Assembly: GCA_016707885.1 (NCBI GenBank)
Contig: JADJGU010000001.1
Coordinates: 124,001 to 188,000 of the forward strand
DNA: 64,000 nucleotides
Source of the DNA: Sphingomonadales bacterium
GTDB taxonomy: Bacteria; Pseudomonadota; Alphaproteobacteria; Sphingomonadales; Sphingomonadaceae
Direction: 5' to 3'
This document shows positions 17,727-26,097 of this stretch, piece by piece. Each line of letters starts with the position of its first letter. The stretch's first letter is position 1. Both the position numbers and the translations under genes were made by a program. Below the pieces are notes generated by a model. It saw nothing but the letters and a program-made list of their open reading frames with translations. It was not told where the DNA came from and did no database searches.

Positions 17727-18950
17727 TCACTGACCGTTGGAATCGGAGCCGCTAGAACAATATTCTCCCCAAGCGTCCATAAGTCGCACCCTCGGCCCGG
17801 GATTGTCCGGCGTCCCGAGATAGGTCGTGCGACGATAGGCGGCTTCCGTTGCGTCCGGTGTCTTGTGCGCCTTTGCCTTGTCGACCACCTCCTTGGAAAA
17901 TTCCGTCTGGTCCGCTGCCCAATCTGTCAGCGAGGATCGAAAGCCATGCACGGTAAATGGCTTTCCGCCGGGGCCCATATCGCCATGGGTCAAATCCCTT
18001 AGGCATTTCAACAGCGTCATGTCGCTCATTGTCCCGCCGTTGACACCAGGGAACACCAAGTTGGTCCCAGCCAGTCGATAGGCCCTTGCCCGCTCCAACA
18101 CCGCCAGTGCCATGTCGCTCAAGGGGACGATATGCGCCTTGTTGCGCTTCATATGTGCGGCGGGAACCGTCCAAAGCAGGTTTTCCAGATCGAATTCATC
18201 CCAAGTTGCAAAACGCAGCTCCTGGCTGCGCACACAGGTCAGGATGATCATTTCCAGTCCCAGCCGTCCGAATGACGGCTTGCGCTGCAATGTTTTGATA
18301 AAGGCTGGGATCTGCGCATAGGGCATCGCTTCGCGATGTTCTTGTTCCTTTTGCTGCCTTGGCAATCCCCGCCCCGCTTTCAGGCTACCATTGCCGCTTG
18401 GCGCTTCGCTGGAACGCCAGCCCTTGGCATGGGCATAGTCAAGGACGACGCAAATCCGGTTGCGCACCTGTCGCGCGGTATCGGGGATTGTCTGCCAGAT
18501 AGGGCTTAAGGTCGCAATGATGTCGGCCGCCGTTATCGATCCAGTCGTTTCCTTGCCTAGTCTGGGGAAGGCATATGTTTCCAATCCGGCCAGCCATTGC
18601 CGTGCATAGGTTTTGCTTTTCCAGCCACCTTCATTTTCGGCATGATATTGGATCGCTGCTTCTTTGAACGTCACCTTGGCTGCACTTGCGTCTTTGCGTT
18701 CCGCCAGTACATCGCGCCGTTCGACCTTGACGGCAGTCCGCAATTCTCGTGCCTTTTCCCGCGCTATCGCCAACGTGACCATTTTGGCGCTGCCTATGCC
18801 AATATCCCGCCGTTTGCCGTCATGCTGGAGGCGTAAAAGCCAGGAAGCCCCTCCCCGCTTGTCCACTTTAAGGAAAAGCCCATCCCCATCCTGATAGGTA
18901 CCGGGAGTCGTCAGATGCGCCTTGACCGCTATTGCTGTGAGTTTTCCCAT
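17727..18950 (-). CDS. Tyrosine-type site-specific integrase (P4 family)
   Basis: This 407-residue protein is of the usual length for P4-like island integrases. An N-terminal DUF4102 arm-binding domain (about 1-90, GTYQDGDGLFLKVDKRGGAS) is followed by a core-binding domain and a catalytic domain with Arg241 (LTCVRSQELRF), His335 and Arg338 (VHGFRSS), His362 (KAHKTP) and Tyr372 (AAYRRT). All catalytic residues are present, so it should be active. It lies 195 bp from the 3' end of tRNA-Tyr, the usual arrangement when an element has integrated at a tRNA gene. The region to the left, with oriT and traA, is the element it presumably moves. Confidence 0.95.
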   Translation of the reverse strand: MGKLTAIAVKAHLTTPGTYQDGDGLFLKVDKRGGASWLLRLQHDGKRRDIGIGSAKMVTLAIAREKARELRTAVKVERRDVLAERKDASAAKVTFKEAAIQYHAENEGGWKSKTYARQWLAGLETYAFPRLGKETTGSITAADIIATLSPIWQTIPDTARQVRNRICVVLDYAHAKGWRSSEAPSGNGSLKAGRGLPRQQKEQEHREAMPYAQIPAFIKTLQRKPSFGRLGLEMIILTCVRSQELRFATWDEFDLENLLWTVPAAHMKRNKAHIVPLSDMALAVLERARAYRLAGTNLVFPGVNGGTMSDMTLLKCLRDLTHGDMGPGGKPFTVHGFRSSLTDWAADQTEFSKEVVDKAKAHKTPDATEAAYRRTTYLGTPDNPGPRVRLMDAWGEYCSSGSDSNGQ

Positions 18951-18953
18951 GAT

Positions 18954-19031
18954 TTTACCCCCACATTCTTCCCCCTAAAATCGGGAGGCTCAAGTGTGGG
19001 GGAAAGAAACTTCCCCCCCATTTACCCCCAC
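18954..19031. repeat. Candidate integrase arm-type repeats
   Basis: TTTACCCCCAC occurs twice as an exact direct repeat (18954-18964 and 19021-19031), with an inverted partial copy GTGTGGGGG at about 18994-19002 between them. The repeats sit between the integrase start and the tRNA-Tyr end. Such spaced repeats are typical of arm sites bound by the integrase N-terminal domain. They could also control the integrase promoter. No direct binding evidence exists. Confidence 0.45.
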
Positions 19032-19145
19032 GCTAGGCCTGAGATGCAGTAAAATTTCATGCGACGCAGGGGGAGGAACAAAGCGAATATACGCTAGGTT
19101 TTCAGGGATTTCCAGCACTTTTGAGGATGTCTTGGGAGGGGTAAT

Positions 19146-19231
19146 TGGTGGACAGGGCTGGATTCGAACCAGCGTACGGAAAACCGGGCAGATTTACAGT
19201 CTGCTGCCTTTAACCACTCGGCCACCTGTCC
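19146..19231 (-). tRNA. tRNA-Tyr (anticodon GTA), probable element attachment site
   Basis: The 86-nt minus-strand gene has acceptor arms GGACAGG (19225-19231) and CCTGTCC (19150-19156), discriminator A and an encoded CCA (19146-19148). The anticodon loop reads ACTGTAAATC, giving GTA. A long variable arm (class II) fits tRNA-Tyr, and the T loop GGTTCGAATCC is normal. The 3' end points at the integrase gene, so the last 15-25 bp are the likely attachment core. The second copy expected at the other end of the element is not in this window. Confidence 0.95.
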
Positions 19232-19375
19232 ACTTTCTGCGGGGCGTTGCGCGAGGCAAAGGGCCGGTCCCGAAGAAGAAGCGGCCTATTGGCGAAACGG
19301 CACTTGCCTGTCAATGCCTCAAGTGGGAAAGAGCGGGCATGAACCGAAATTTCTCCAGTCTTACAGGGCCACTTA

Positions 19376-20146
19376 ATGTCATCGCATAAAAGCCAACGCC
19401 GACGCGGCGCCGCGCAGATCAGCGGCAACCCCAAATTCTGGGGTAAGCACGCAGTTGCCGCCGCGCTTGAAAATCCGGAACGTCGCATATTGAAAGTATG
19501 GGCAACACGCGAAGCGATGGCTTCGTTTGAGCTACCGCCCGGTGTCCCCTTCCAGTTTTGCGAAGGGTCCGACCTCGCTCGATTCGTCCCCCGCGACACC
19601 CCGCATCAGGGCATTGTTGCCGAGGTCGCGCCGCTTCAGGATGTCTGGCTGTCGGACGTGCTTGATGCGCATGACGATGATGATCGCCCCATCCTGATCC
19701 TCGACCAGATTACCGACCCGCACAATGTTGGCGCGATTTTCCGGTCGGCCGCCGCTTTTGATGCAATTGCCGTCGTGACACAGGACCGGCACGCGCCTCC
19801 AGAATCCGGTGTACTGGCCAAATCAGCCTCAGGCGCTTTGGAAGTTGTTCCTTGGGTTCGCGTTGTCAATCTGGCCCGTGCACTCGACGAAATAGCCGAG
19901 CACAATTACTGGCGCATCGGGTTAACCGGCCACGCCGATGTCACGCTTGCGGAAGCGCTGGCACCGTCCCGAAATGCGCTGGTGCTCGGCGCAGAGGGTG
20001 AAGGCATGCGCGCCAATATCGAGGATCATTGCGACCAGCTAGCAAAGCTGCCAATCAGCGAACAGATGGAAAGCCTGAACGTCTCCAACGCCGCAGCGAT
20101 TGCGCTTTATGCCGCCGCGACCCTGCGCCAATCGAAAGCTGACTAA
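19376..20146 (+). CDS. rlmB: 23S rRNA (guanosine-2'-O-)-methyltransferase RlmB (SpoU family)
   Basis: This 256-residue SpoU/TrmH-family protein methylates the 2'-OH of a conserved guanosine (G2251 in E. coli) in 23S rRNA using SAM. An N-terminal substrate-binding domain starts at FWGKHAVAAALENPERR. The knotted catalytic domain has motif 1 LDQITDPHNVGAIFRSA (about 104-120), motif 2 LVLGAEGEGM (about 201-210) and motif 3 SLNVSNAAAIALY (about 231-243). The stop overlaps the next start (TAATG), so the lipoprotein and the glycosylase may be co-transcribed. It is the first chromosomal gene past the element end. Confidence 0.93.
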   Translation: MSSHKSQRRRGAAQISGNPKFWGKHAVAAALENPERRILKVWATREAMASFELPPGVPFQFCEGSDLARFVPRDTPHQGIVAEVAPLQDVWLSDVLDAHDDDDRPILILDQITDPHNVGAIFRSAAAFDAIAVVTQDRHAPPESGVLAKSASGALEVVPWVRVVNLARALDEIAEHNYWRIGLTGHADVTLAEALAPSRNALVLGAEGEGMRANIEDHCDQLAKLPISEQMESLNVSNAAAIALYAAATLRQSKAD

Positions 20147-21273
20147 TGCATTTCAAGAAAATCGCCGCCCTTGGCCTGGCTGTTGTTGCCCCCCTAAGTC
20201 TTTCGGGTTGCCTGCTGTTGCCCGGCGAGTTCAATTCGGAAATGACGGTGATGGCCGACGGCCAATTTGCCTTCAGTTATAAAGGGCAAATTCAGCTGGT
20301 CGGCCTTGCCAATTTGCTCAACGAAACGCTCGATAACGAAGGTGGCAACGCCGAATTTGTAGCGGCCTGCTATGGCCCTGTTCCAGAAGCTGAAAAGAGC
20401 GAGGAAGAGCAGAAAAAGGAAAAACGCAAGGAAAAAGCCGCCGCCAAGGCAGCCGCCGATGCCGCCGCCGCTGATGCCGCATTGGCCGAAATTGCCGCTG
20501 ACACAGCAGGCACTGCCGCGTCGAAAACCTCTCAAGAGGATTTCACCCAAGAAGCCGAAGCAGAGGCCGATGCAGCAGCAGCGGCTGAAGATGCGGCGGG
20601 CGCAGCAGAGGATGCGGCCGCCGAAGCCGCTGCTGCGGTTGAGTCGATGGAGGACGATTATAGCGAGCGTGAATGCACAACCGCTGAAGTTGAACAGCAG
20701 AAAAAAGAATGGGATGAACAGCAGGCTGCCTCCAAAAAGGAAAAGGAACAAGCCAAGAAGATTTTCGCCGCCATGCTCGGTGGCATCGACCCCAGCAATC
20801 CGAAGACGATCGACCGCTTCACCAAGGAAGTCGAACGTCTGGCGGCTTGGAACAAAGTCGAGCATTTGGGCAATGGTCTTTTCATGATCGATTATTCGAC
20901 CAAGGGCCGTCTGGCGGACGATTTCGCTTTTCCGGTTATCCCCCGCTATGCGCTGGGCAGCCCTATGATCCATGTTACCCGCTGGGACAATGGCCGCGTG
21001 CGGATTGAGGCACCGACATTCCACAATGACGCCGACATGTCGTTAATGTCTCTAATGGGTGCCGGATCAATGATCCCCGGCATGGGGTCTGCCAAAAAGA
21101 ATGTCGAACCGGTTGAGGTCAAGGGAAGCTTCACCATCCGCACCAACGCAAAGATTATGGCCAACAACACCGATGAGGGCCCGGGAGATGAAGGCGCTAT
21201 GCAGGTGCTGCGCTGGGATATTGGCCCCAAGACCTTTGGCCCGCCCATGGCCCTGCTGAAGCTCGCCAACTGA
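20146..21273 (+). CDS. Putative lipoprotein with Ala/Glu-rich coiled segment
   Basis: The protein has 375 residues with a lipoprotein signal: hydrophobic stretch LAVVAPLSL and lipobox LSGC with Cys22. Residues about 85-175 are low-complexity, made almost wholly of Ala, Glu, Lys and Asp, and probably form a long exposed helix or coiled coil. The parts around it (QFAFSYKGQIQLVGLANLL; DDFAFPVIPRYALGSPMIHV) look folded and conserved. I do not recognise the family; it is likely anchored in a membrane facing the periplasm. It overlaps rlmB and the glycosylase gene by one base at each end, so the three form a tight operon. Function unknown. Confidence 0.8.
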   Translation: MHFKKIAALGLAVVAPLSLSGCLLLPGEFNSEMTVMADGQFAFSYKGQIQLVGLANLLNETLDNEGGNAEFVAACYGPVPEAEKSEEEQKKEKRKEKAAAKAAADAAAADAALAEIAADTAGTAASKTSQEDFTQEAEAEADAAAAAEDAAGAAEDAAAEAAAAVESMEDDYSERECTTAEVEQQKKEWDEQQAASKKEKEQAKKIFAAMLGGIDPSNPKTIDRFTKEVERLAAWNKVEHLGNGLFMIDYSTKGRLADDFAFPVIPRYALGSPMIHVTRWDNGRVRIEAPTFHNDADMSLMSLMGAGSMIPGMGSAKKNVEPVEVKGSFTIRTNAKIMANNTDEGPGDEGAMQVLRWDIGPKTFGPPMALLKLAN

Positions 21274-21896
21274 TGGGATTGACGGCTGAACAGATAAAGC
21301 ATTCGCTCGATACGCTAGCGGGGCAAGAGAAGCGCTTTGCAATAGCGTTGGAGCAAGCAGGCTATCCGGAGCCCCGCATCCGTGAGCGCGGATACACGAC
21401 CCTGTTGCGCACCATCGTTGGCCAACAGGTGAGCGTCGCTGCGGCCTCGTCAATGTGGAACAAGCTGGCCGCCAAATTGGGTGAGGATTGCGCGCCGGAT
21501 AAGCTGCTGGCCGAAGATTTCGACAGCCTGCGCGCCTGCGGCCTCAGTCGCCAGAAACAAGGCTATGCGCGCAGCCTTGCCGAACTGGTTGTGTCGGGCG
21601 CCCTGCCGCTTGATGCGCTGCCAGAGGATGATGAAGAGGCGATCGCCTATCTGACCAAAGTCAAAGGCATTGGCCGTTGGTCGGCTGAAATCTACTTGCT
21701 TTTTGCCGAGGGCCGGGCAGACATATGGCCCGCAGGTGATCTGGCAGTGCAAGAAGGCGTAAAACGCATACTTTTGCTAGACGAGCGTCCGGCCGAAAAA
21801 CCGACACGCGATATTGCCGAAGCCTGGCGTCCCCACCGGGGCGCTGCAGCCATTTTCACGTGGCACTATTATGCGCAGGGATTCGAGGCCATCTAA
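21273..21896 (+). CDS. DNA-3-methyladenine glycosylase (AlkA-like, HhH-GPD)
   Basis: The 207-residue protein has the HhH-GPD fold of AlkA/MAG base excision repair glycosylases. It removes alkylated purines such as 3-methyladenine from DNA. The N-terminal helices contain LLRTIVGQQVSVAAASSMW (about 47-65). The helix-hairpin-helix is LTKVKGIGRWSAEIYLL (about 127-143), and the catalytic aspartate follows in PAGDLAVQ (about 155). The length fits the short alphaproteobacterial AlkA-type enzymes that lack the E. coli N-terminal domain. It is last in the rlmB operon and ends 4 bp before a convergent gene. Confidence 0.88.
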   Translation: MGLTAEQIKHSLDTLAGQEKRFAIALEQAGYPEPRIRERGYTTLLRTIVGQQVSVAAASSMWNKLAAKLGEDCAPDKLLAEDFDSLRACGLSRQKQGYARSLAELVVSGALPLDALPEDDEEAIAYLTKVKGIGRWSAEIYLLFAEGRADIWPAGDLAVQEGVKRILLLDERPAEKPTRDIAEAWRPHRGAAAIFTWHYYAQGFEAI

Positions 21897-21900
21897 GCCT

Positions 21901-22950
21901 TTAGCCAAATTTGCAAAAGCCCGGTCCGACCGGTTCAAAATAATTTTGGAGCCTCTCCCCAAAACGCAATTCGAGGGATTTCCATTCGTCACGCTTTAAC
22001 GGTAAGAATGCGGCGGTATCGTTGCCATCGGATGCGTTGCAATAGCGCAGTTCAAATTCCGGCTGCAGCACCTTATTCAGTCCAATCATGGTCGTGTCGC
22101 GATCTGCAAACTCGTTCGGATATGCAATACGGTGTTTGACGCCCCTGTAGGTGATTATCAGATCAAGCGTTTGATTGTCGAATGCACCCTCAAGTTCCCC
22201 GGTTTTCAAAACGCGCTCGCACATATTGACGATGTCATCATCGCTTTCGCGGTGATCTACCCACATCACAAAGTCATGCTCAAAATCGCCATAGAACATG
22301 TCGTCAAAGGTTCTCGGATCGCCGTCTTCCAAATATTCAAAGATATGTTGCATTTTATTTGCAGGATTGATGTCATATGCGCGGGTTAAGCGAGATGGCA
22401 ATTCTTTCGCAACCTCCGCCGTAAGAGTTGGCACGTCACGGTTGCGCGCTGTTTCCAATGAACCGGGAAGCTCGAGATATTCGTACCAGAGGTCAAAGAC
22501 CTGCAATAGTTTGCCCACTTCATCTACATCGCGGGTCACAGGCATCAGGTCAGTGTCCATATCGGGCGCATCCAAATGCCCCTTGTGAAAACTGGACAGG
22601 GCATCGCCGGAAAAAGCAATCATGCCGGTCTCTCGCGGCATCCACCACTCAAGCGCCCGGTCAATCCGTTCGAACTCAGGCTTGCCGGATTTCGATTTTC
22701 TACGCTCGGCCAGTCCAGCCTGAAAGTCTGCTCGTACCAACAAGACGCAATAACCCGGCAGGCCCCGATGGATGGTCATGCTTTTGTCGGTCAGCCGGGC
22801 CAGTTCGAAAATTTCATCAGACTGCCGGACCAATTTCATTGCAGCTGTCATGTCTTCACGCTTGCGCTTGTTCGCTTTGCGTTTGCGCGATAGCCAAACG
22901 GCAAGCCACACCAGATAGAGTATCAGGATTACGCCTACCGGTATCAGCAT
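21901..22950 (-). CDS. Unknown membrane-anchored protein
   Basis: The protein has 349 residues from ATG 22950 (MLIPVGVILILYLVWLAVWL). This start gives a proper N-terminal membrane helix (about 2-21) followed by a strongly basic RKRKANKRKRED, so the bulk is cytosolic. An earlier ATG at 22980 would put ten residues before the helix and is less likely. The soluble part contains LPGYCVLLVRADFQAGLAER, DLWYEYLELPGSLETARNRD, and, near the end, EFADRDTTMIGLNKVLQPE. No family is recognised and no catalytic motif stands out. It converges with the glycosylase gene and is transcribed in the same direction as, but apart from, the next minus-strand gene. Confidence 0.7.
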   Translation of the reverse strand: MLIPVGVILILYLVWLAVWLSRKRKANKRKREDMTAAMKLVRQSDEIFELARLTDKSMTIHRGLPGYCVLLVRADFQAGLAERRKSKSGKPEFERIDRALEWWMPRETGMIAFSGDALSSFHKGHLDAPDMDTDLMPVTRDVDEVGKLLQVFDLWYEYLELPGSLETARNRDVPTLTAEVAKELPSRLTRAYDINPANKMQHIFEYLEDGDPRTFDDMFYGDFEHDFVMWVDHRESDDDIVNMCERVLKTGELEGAFDNQTLDLIITYRGVKHRIAYPNEFADRDTTMIGLNKVLQPEFELRYCNASDGNDTAAFLPLKRDEWKSLELRFGERLQNYFEPVGPGFCKFG

Positions 22951-23026
22951 GGCGCGACGATGTGCGCAGCCAAGAACCAATTCAAGGCGCGCAAGCGATT
23001 AGTACATCGGGAGGTAAAGGCAGGGG

Positions 23027-23545
23027 TTACAACCGCAGTGCCGGGTTGAGCTTCATCATTTCGAGCACAAACGACTTCGGCTTTTTGAAGAACTTGCTTT
23101 TGCGATTGACCGACAGCCCCAACAACGCCGCCGCCTCCATTACGAAATGTACGCAATTACGCTTATTCAGGCTGTAGCTTTTGCCGGGCATGCTGCGCCA
23201 GCGTTCGACATGGTCGATCAGTTTGCGATATTCTGCATCTGACAGGCGCAAGGTGAAATGCGGGTTGCTGCGCGAAACATATTTCGCATCCTTGGTTTCG
23301 ATCATTCCCTTGACCGATCCCATCAGGATAGCCGGCGAAACGCTGACTGCTGTGAACCCGTAATTGGTGTCGACCTTTTCTCCAGTGGCATCGACAGTCC
23401 CCCTCAAACGAATGAAGGCATGGGGGAAATAGTCGCCAAAATCGTGACTGTAAAAGGTCGCGACGACCTCCGCCCGCGCCTGCCCGGGTGTCATCGCCAG
23501 CAGCAATGCGATAAGGGTAGAAAACAATAAGCGAAGCATCTGCAT
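23027..23545 (-). CDS. Secreted protein with NlpC/P60-like Cys motif
   Basis: The protein has 172 residues with a Sec signal peptide (LLFSTLIALLLAMTPGQARA, cleavage near 25), so it is exported to the periplasm. The mature part has DFGDYFPHAFIRLRGTV and the segment SLNKRNCVHFVMEAAALLGL (about 128-147). An Asn-Cys-X-X-(Phe) motif after a His-containing strand resembles NlpC/P60 or DUF4105-type papain-like folds, which often cut peptidoglycan or amides. The His partner could be in HAFIRLRG. The assignment is tentative. It stands alone, with its start about 110 bp from a divergent SDR gene. Confidence 0.7.
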   Translation of the reverse strand: MQMLRLLFSTLIALLLAMTPGQARAEVVATFYSHDFGDYFPHAFIRLRGTVDATGEKVDTNYGFTAVSVSPAILMGSVKGMIETKDAKYVSRSNPHFTLRLSDAEYRKLIDHVERWRSMPGKSYSLNKRNCVHFVMEAAALLGLSVNRKSKFFKKPKSFVLEMMKLNPALRL

Positions 23546-23652
23546 AAGTGGATATTCGATTATCGAACCGAATCAAAAGCCGCAAGTAGGGGTTGACCCA
23601 GCGGGCGATTTGCTGTGCTTACAGCGGTGCAAATAAGAGGGAGAGTCGAACC

Positions 23653-24465
23653 ATGTCCAGCAACCGCAAAAGCATCTTCGTAACCGGCGCAGCATCCGGC
23701 CTTGGTCGCGAAGTGTCGCGCTATTTTGCTGGCAAGGGCTGGTTTATCGGCCTCGCCGATGTCAACGAAGCAGGGCTCAAGGAAACTGCAGACATGCTTC
23801 CGGCCGGTCAGTGGTCGATACACATTCTGGACGTGACCGATCGCACGCAATGGAAAGCGGCCGTTGCCGAATTTGCCAAGCATACAGGCGGCAAGATGGA
23901 TGTGCTGTTCAACAATGCCGGCGTTGGCACGGGTGGGCCGATCCAAGATATGACCGACGAGGAAATCGACCGGATGATTGCAATCAACATCACCGGCGTG
24001 ATCAACGGGATCCGCGCCGGATTCCCCTATCTGCAGGCAACGCCCGATAGTTGTGTACTCAACACGGCTTCAGCGGCGGGGATTTATGGTTCCGCAGGTC
24101 TCAGTGTTTACAGCGCCACCAAATTTGCGGTGCGTGGCCTAACAGAAGCGCATGACATTGAATGGCGCGAACTTGGCATCAAGTCGCGTTCTTTGATGCC
24201 CGCATTTATCGACACCAACATTATTGGAGCGGTCGATCCTAGCTCCAATCGATCAGGTAAAGAACGTTTGGAAGAGGCTGGCATCCTCGTCAGCCCGGTA
24301 TCGATTATCGGCCCAGCGGCATGGGAAGCGGTACATGGCGACAAGGTGCATACGCCCGTCAACAAAATGGCGAAACAATTGGCCTTTGCTGCCCGCTGGT
24401 TCCCGGGCCGTTTGCGCAAGCAATTATCGATGATGCAGGGCATCGAGACTGTGGTGAAGAACTGA
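23653..24465 (+). CDS. Short-chain dehydrogenase/reductase (SDR)
   Basis: The protein has 270 residues from ATG 23653, preceded by GAGGGAGAG about 8 bases upstream; the upstream extension in the same frame lacks such a site. The Rossmann cofactor motif TGAASGLG (11-18), the structural NNAGVG, a Ser in LNTASAAGIYG and the YSATK catalytic Tyr/Lys pair are present, so it is an active classical SDR acting on NAD(P) and an unknown alcohol or ketone. The C-terminal tail (VNKMAKQLAFAARWFPGRLR) resembles SDRs with a membrane-associating end. A strong hairpin follows the gene. The substrate cannot be told from sequence. Confidence 0.88.
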   Translation: MSSNRKSIFVTGAASGLGREVSRYFAGKGWFIGLADVNEAGLKETADMLPAGQWSIHILDVTDRTQWKAAVAEFAKHTGGKMDVLFNNAGVGTGGPIQDMTDEEIDRMIAINITGVINGIRAGFPYLQATPDSCVLNTASAAGIYGSAGLSVYSATKFAVRGLTEAHDIEWRELGIKSRSLMPAFIDTNIIGAVDPSSNRSGKERLEEAGILVSPVSIIGPAAWEAVHGDKVHTPVNKMAKQLAFAARWFPGRLRKQLSMMQGIETVVKN

Positions 24466-24477
24466 AGATTATAACTC

Positions 24478-24506
24478 GTGCGCCCCGGCCATTGCCGGGG
24501 GCGCGG
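24478..24506. terminator. Bidirectional-looking GC hairpin between SDR and PCD genes
   Basis: GCGCCCCGGC, loop CATT, then GCCGGGGGCGC (about 24480-24504) forms a strong stem with one bulge, followed on the plus strand by CATTTCT. The two flanking genes converge on it, so it may end transcription from both sides. The U-tract is weak. Confidence 0.55.
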
Positions 24507-24511
24507 CATTT

Positions 24512-24802
24512 CTAAGCGAATCCATCAATCGCTGTTGCTAGGGCTACATCGCGCGCGGACAAGCCACCTGCATCATGTGTGGTCAGCAATATTTCGACGC
24601 GGTTGTAAACATTGAACCACTCAGGGTGGTGGTCAGCCTTTTCGGCAAGGATCGCCACGCGGCTCATGAAGCCAAAGGCCTCCGCAAAGTCTGCAAAGCG
24701 AAATGTACGCCTTATCCCGCGGGCTTCGGCGTCGTAGATCCAGCCGTCCAGCCCGGCCAATGCGGCATCGCGTTCGTTTGCGTCCAGTTCCCGAACAGCC
24801 AT
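24512..24802 (-). CDS. phhB: Pterin-4a-carbinolamine dehydratase
   Basis: The protein has 96 residues from ATG 24802 with AGGAG about 6 bases upstream; a longer frame lacks support. It dehydrates 4a-hydroxytetrahydrobiopterin, recycling the pterin cofactor of aromatic amino acid hydroxylases. The family signature is complete: FRFADFAEAFGFMSRVAILA, then EKADHHPEWFNVYNRVEILL with the catalytic His pair and Trp, and HDAGGLSARDVALA. The usual length is about 95-105 residues. No phenylalanine hydroxylase gene is in the window, so the biological partner is not shown. It diverges from ccmA with only 33 bp between starts. Confidence 0.93.
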   Translation of the reverse strand: MAVRELDANERDAALAGLDGWIYDAEARGIRRTFRFADFAEAFGFMSRVAILAEKADHHPEWFNVYNRVEILLTTHDAGGLSARDVALATAIDGFA

Positions 24803-24835
24803 CTTCTTCTCCTGCCTTTGCTTTTTGCGCGCGCC

Positions 24836-25453
24836 ATGCCGCACAGTCAAGCCGCATCGCCAAGCATCGCATTGCACCGCGTCGCAATCATACGCGGCAG
24901 CCGGGTGATCCTGCGCGATTTCGATCTGGAGGTTGAAAGCGGCGAACTGATTTGGGTTCGCGGTGCCAATGGCAGCGGCAAGTCGACCTTGTTCCGTGCG
25001 CTGTCCGGGCTGCTTCAGGTTGCATCGGGGGAGGTCAGCATCAACGGCGCGATTGCCCTTTGCGATGACAATCTTGCCCTCGATCTTGACCAGCCCCTTG
25101 AAAAAGCGATCCGTTTCTGGACAGACCTTGACGGCATCAAACCTGCAAAACTCGAGGCTGCACTCGAAATACTCGACCTAATCGGTTTGGCGGATTTGCC
25201 CGTGCGGTTACTATCTGCAGGTCAAAAACGTCGCGGCGCATTGGCGCGGCTGTTGGCCAGCGACGTGCCAATCTGGCTGCTCGACGAGCCCTATAATGGT
25301 CTTGATCAGGCAAATGTCGCCCGTCTGGATGCGGCTTTATCCCGCCATACTGAAAAAGGCGGGATTGCGCTGGTTGCCTCGCATATCGCACCGACCGTCA
25401 ACGTTACCCGCAGCCTTGTTATCGACCGGCCAAAGGCGGAGTTGGCCGCATGA
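24836..25453 (+). CDS. ccmA: Heme exporter ATP-binding protein CcmA
   Basis: This 205-residue ABC ATPase powers the CcmABCD complex that helps heme reach CcmE during cytochrome c maturation at the cytoplasmic membrane. Walker A GANGSGKST, the signature LSAGQKRRGALARLL and Walker B IWLLDEP are intact, followed by HIAPTVN at the His switch. The length matches CcmA. The ATG at 24836 has no clear ribosome site, but no better start exists in frame. It overlaps ccmB by 4 bp (ATGA), which supports the assignment over other ABC proteins. ccmC and later genes are not adjacent. Confidence 0.92.
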   Translation: MPHSQAASPSIALHRVAIIRGSRVILRDFDLEVESGELIWVRGANGSGKSTLFRALSGLLQVASGEVSINGAIALCDDNLALDLDQPLEKAIRFWTDLDGIKPAKLEAALEILDLIGLADLPVRLLSAGQKRRGALARLLASDVPIWLLDEPYNGLDQANVARLDAALSRHTEKGGIALVASHIAPTVNVTRSLVIDRPKAELAA

Positions 25454-26097
25454 AAGGGTTTGCGAGCATTGCCTGGCGCGAAGTGCGCATGGCTTGGACA
25501 GGCGGCGGCCTGTGGCTGCCCATCGTGTTTTACCTTGCGGTGGCGACGCTTTTTCCATTCGTCACCGGCCCGGACAAGGCCCTGCTCGCACGGGTTGGAG
25601 GTAGCATCCTGTGGATCGCGGCTCTGCTGGCCAGCCTGCTCCCCATTGAAAGGCTGGTTTTGCCGGACCATCAGGCAGGCGTGCTTGACCAACTGACACT
25701 TCGTGGGTGGGCCGACGAATGGATCGCTGCAGCAAAAATTGCGGGTCACATAATCGGCTTCGGCATTCCGCTGATTCTGGCGACGCCGGTCGCTATCGCT
25801 TTGCTGGGCGTCCCTGACGCCAAAGCGGCTGCCTTGCTGATCGGGCTTGCGATAGCGTTGCCCGCCTTTGCCGGACTTGGAGTCACGATTGCGGCGTTGA
25901 CGGCAGGCCTTAACGGCGCGTCGGCGCTGGGCGGGCTGCTGCTCGTTCCGCTTGCTATCCCGATCCTAATTTTCGGTGCAGGGACCTTGGGCGATTCGGC
26001 CAACAACGCGCTGCAATTGTTGGCCGCCACAAGTCTTGCGATGACTGCACTATCGCCCTTTGCCGCAGGTGCCGCCCTCAGGGCCGCCCGCGACTAA
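25450..26097 (+). CDS. ccmB: Heme exporter membrane protein CcmB
   Basis: The 215-residue integral membrane protein has about six helices (VFYLAVATLFPFVTG; ILWIAALLASLLPI; IIGFGIPLILATPVAIALL; LLIGLAIALPAFAGLGVTIA; GLLLVPLAIPILIFGAGTL; ALQLLAATSLAMTALSPF). It is the membrane part of the CcmAB exporter. The conserved DHQAGVLDQL region (about 75-85) and the AGLNGASALGGLLLVPLAIP stretch are typical of CcmB. It overlaps ccmA at its start, and its stop overlaps the stop of the convergent SDR gene by a few bases. Confidence 0.93.
   Translation: MKGFASIAWREVRMAWTGGGLWLPIVFYLAVATLFPFVTGPDKALLARVGGSILWIAALLASLLPIERLVLPDHQAGVLDQLTLRGWADEWIAAAKIAGHIIGFGIPLILATPVAIALLGVPDAKAAALLIGLAIALPAFAGLGVTIAALTAGLNGASALGGLLLVPLAIPILIFGAGTLGDSANNALQLLAATSLAMTALSPFAAGAALRAARD

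Noticed and set aside
20194..21024. Minus-strand frame of 276 codons
   Set aside because: It is the mirror of the Ala/Glu-rich lipoprotein segment (giving Cys/Phe/Gly-rich repeats), not a gene.
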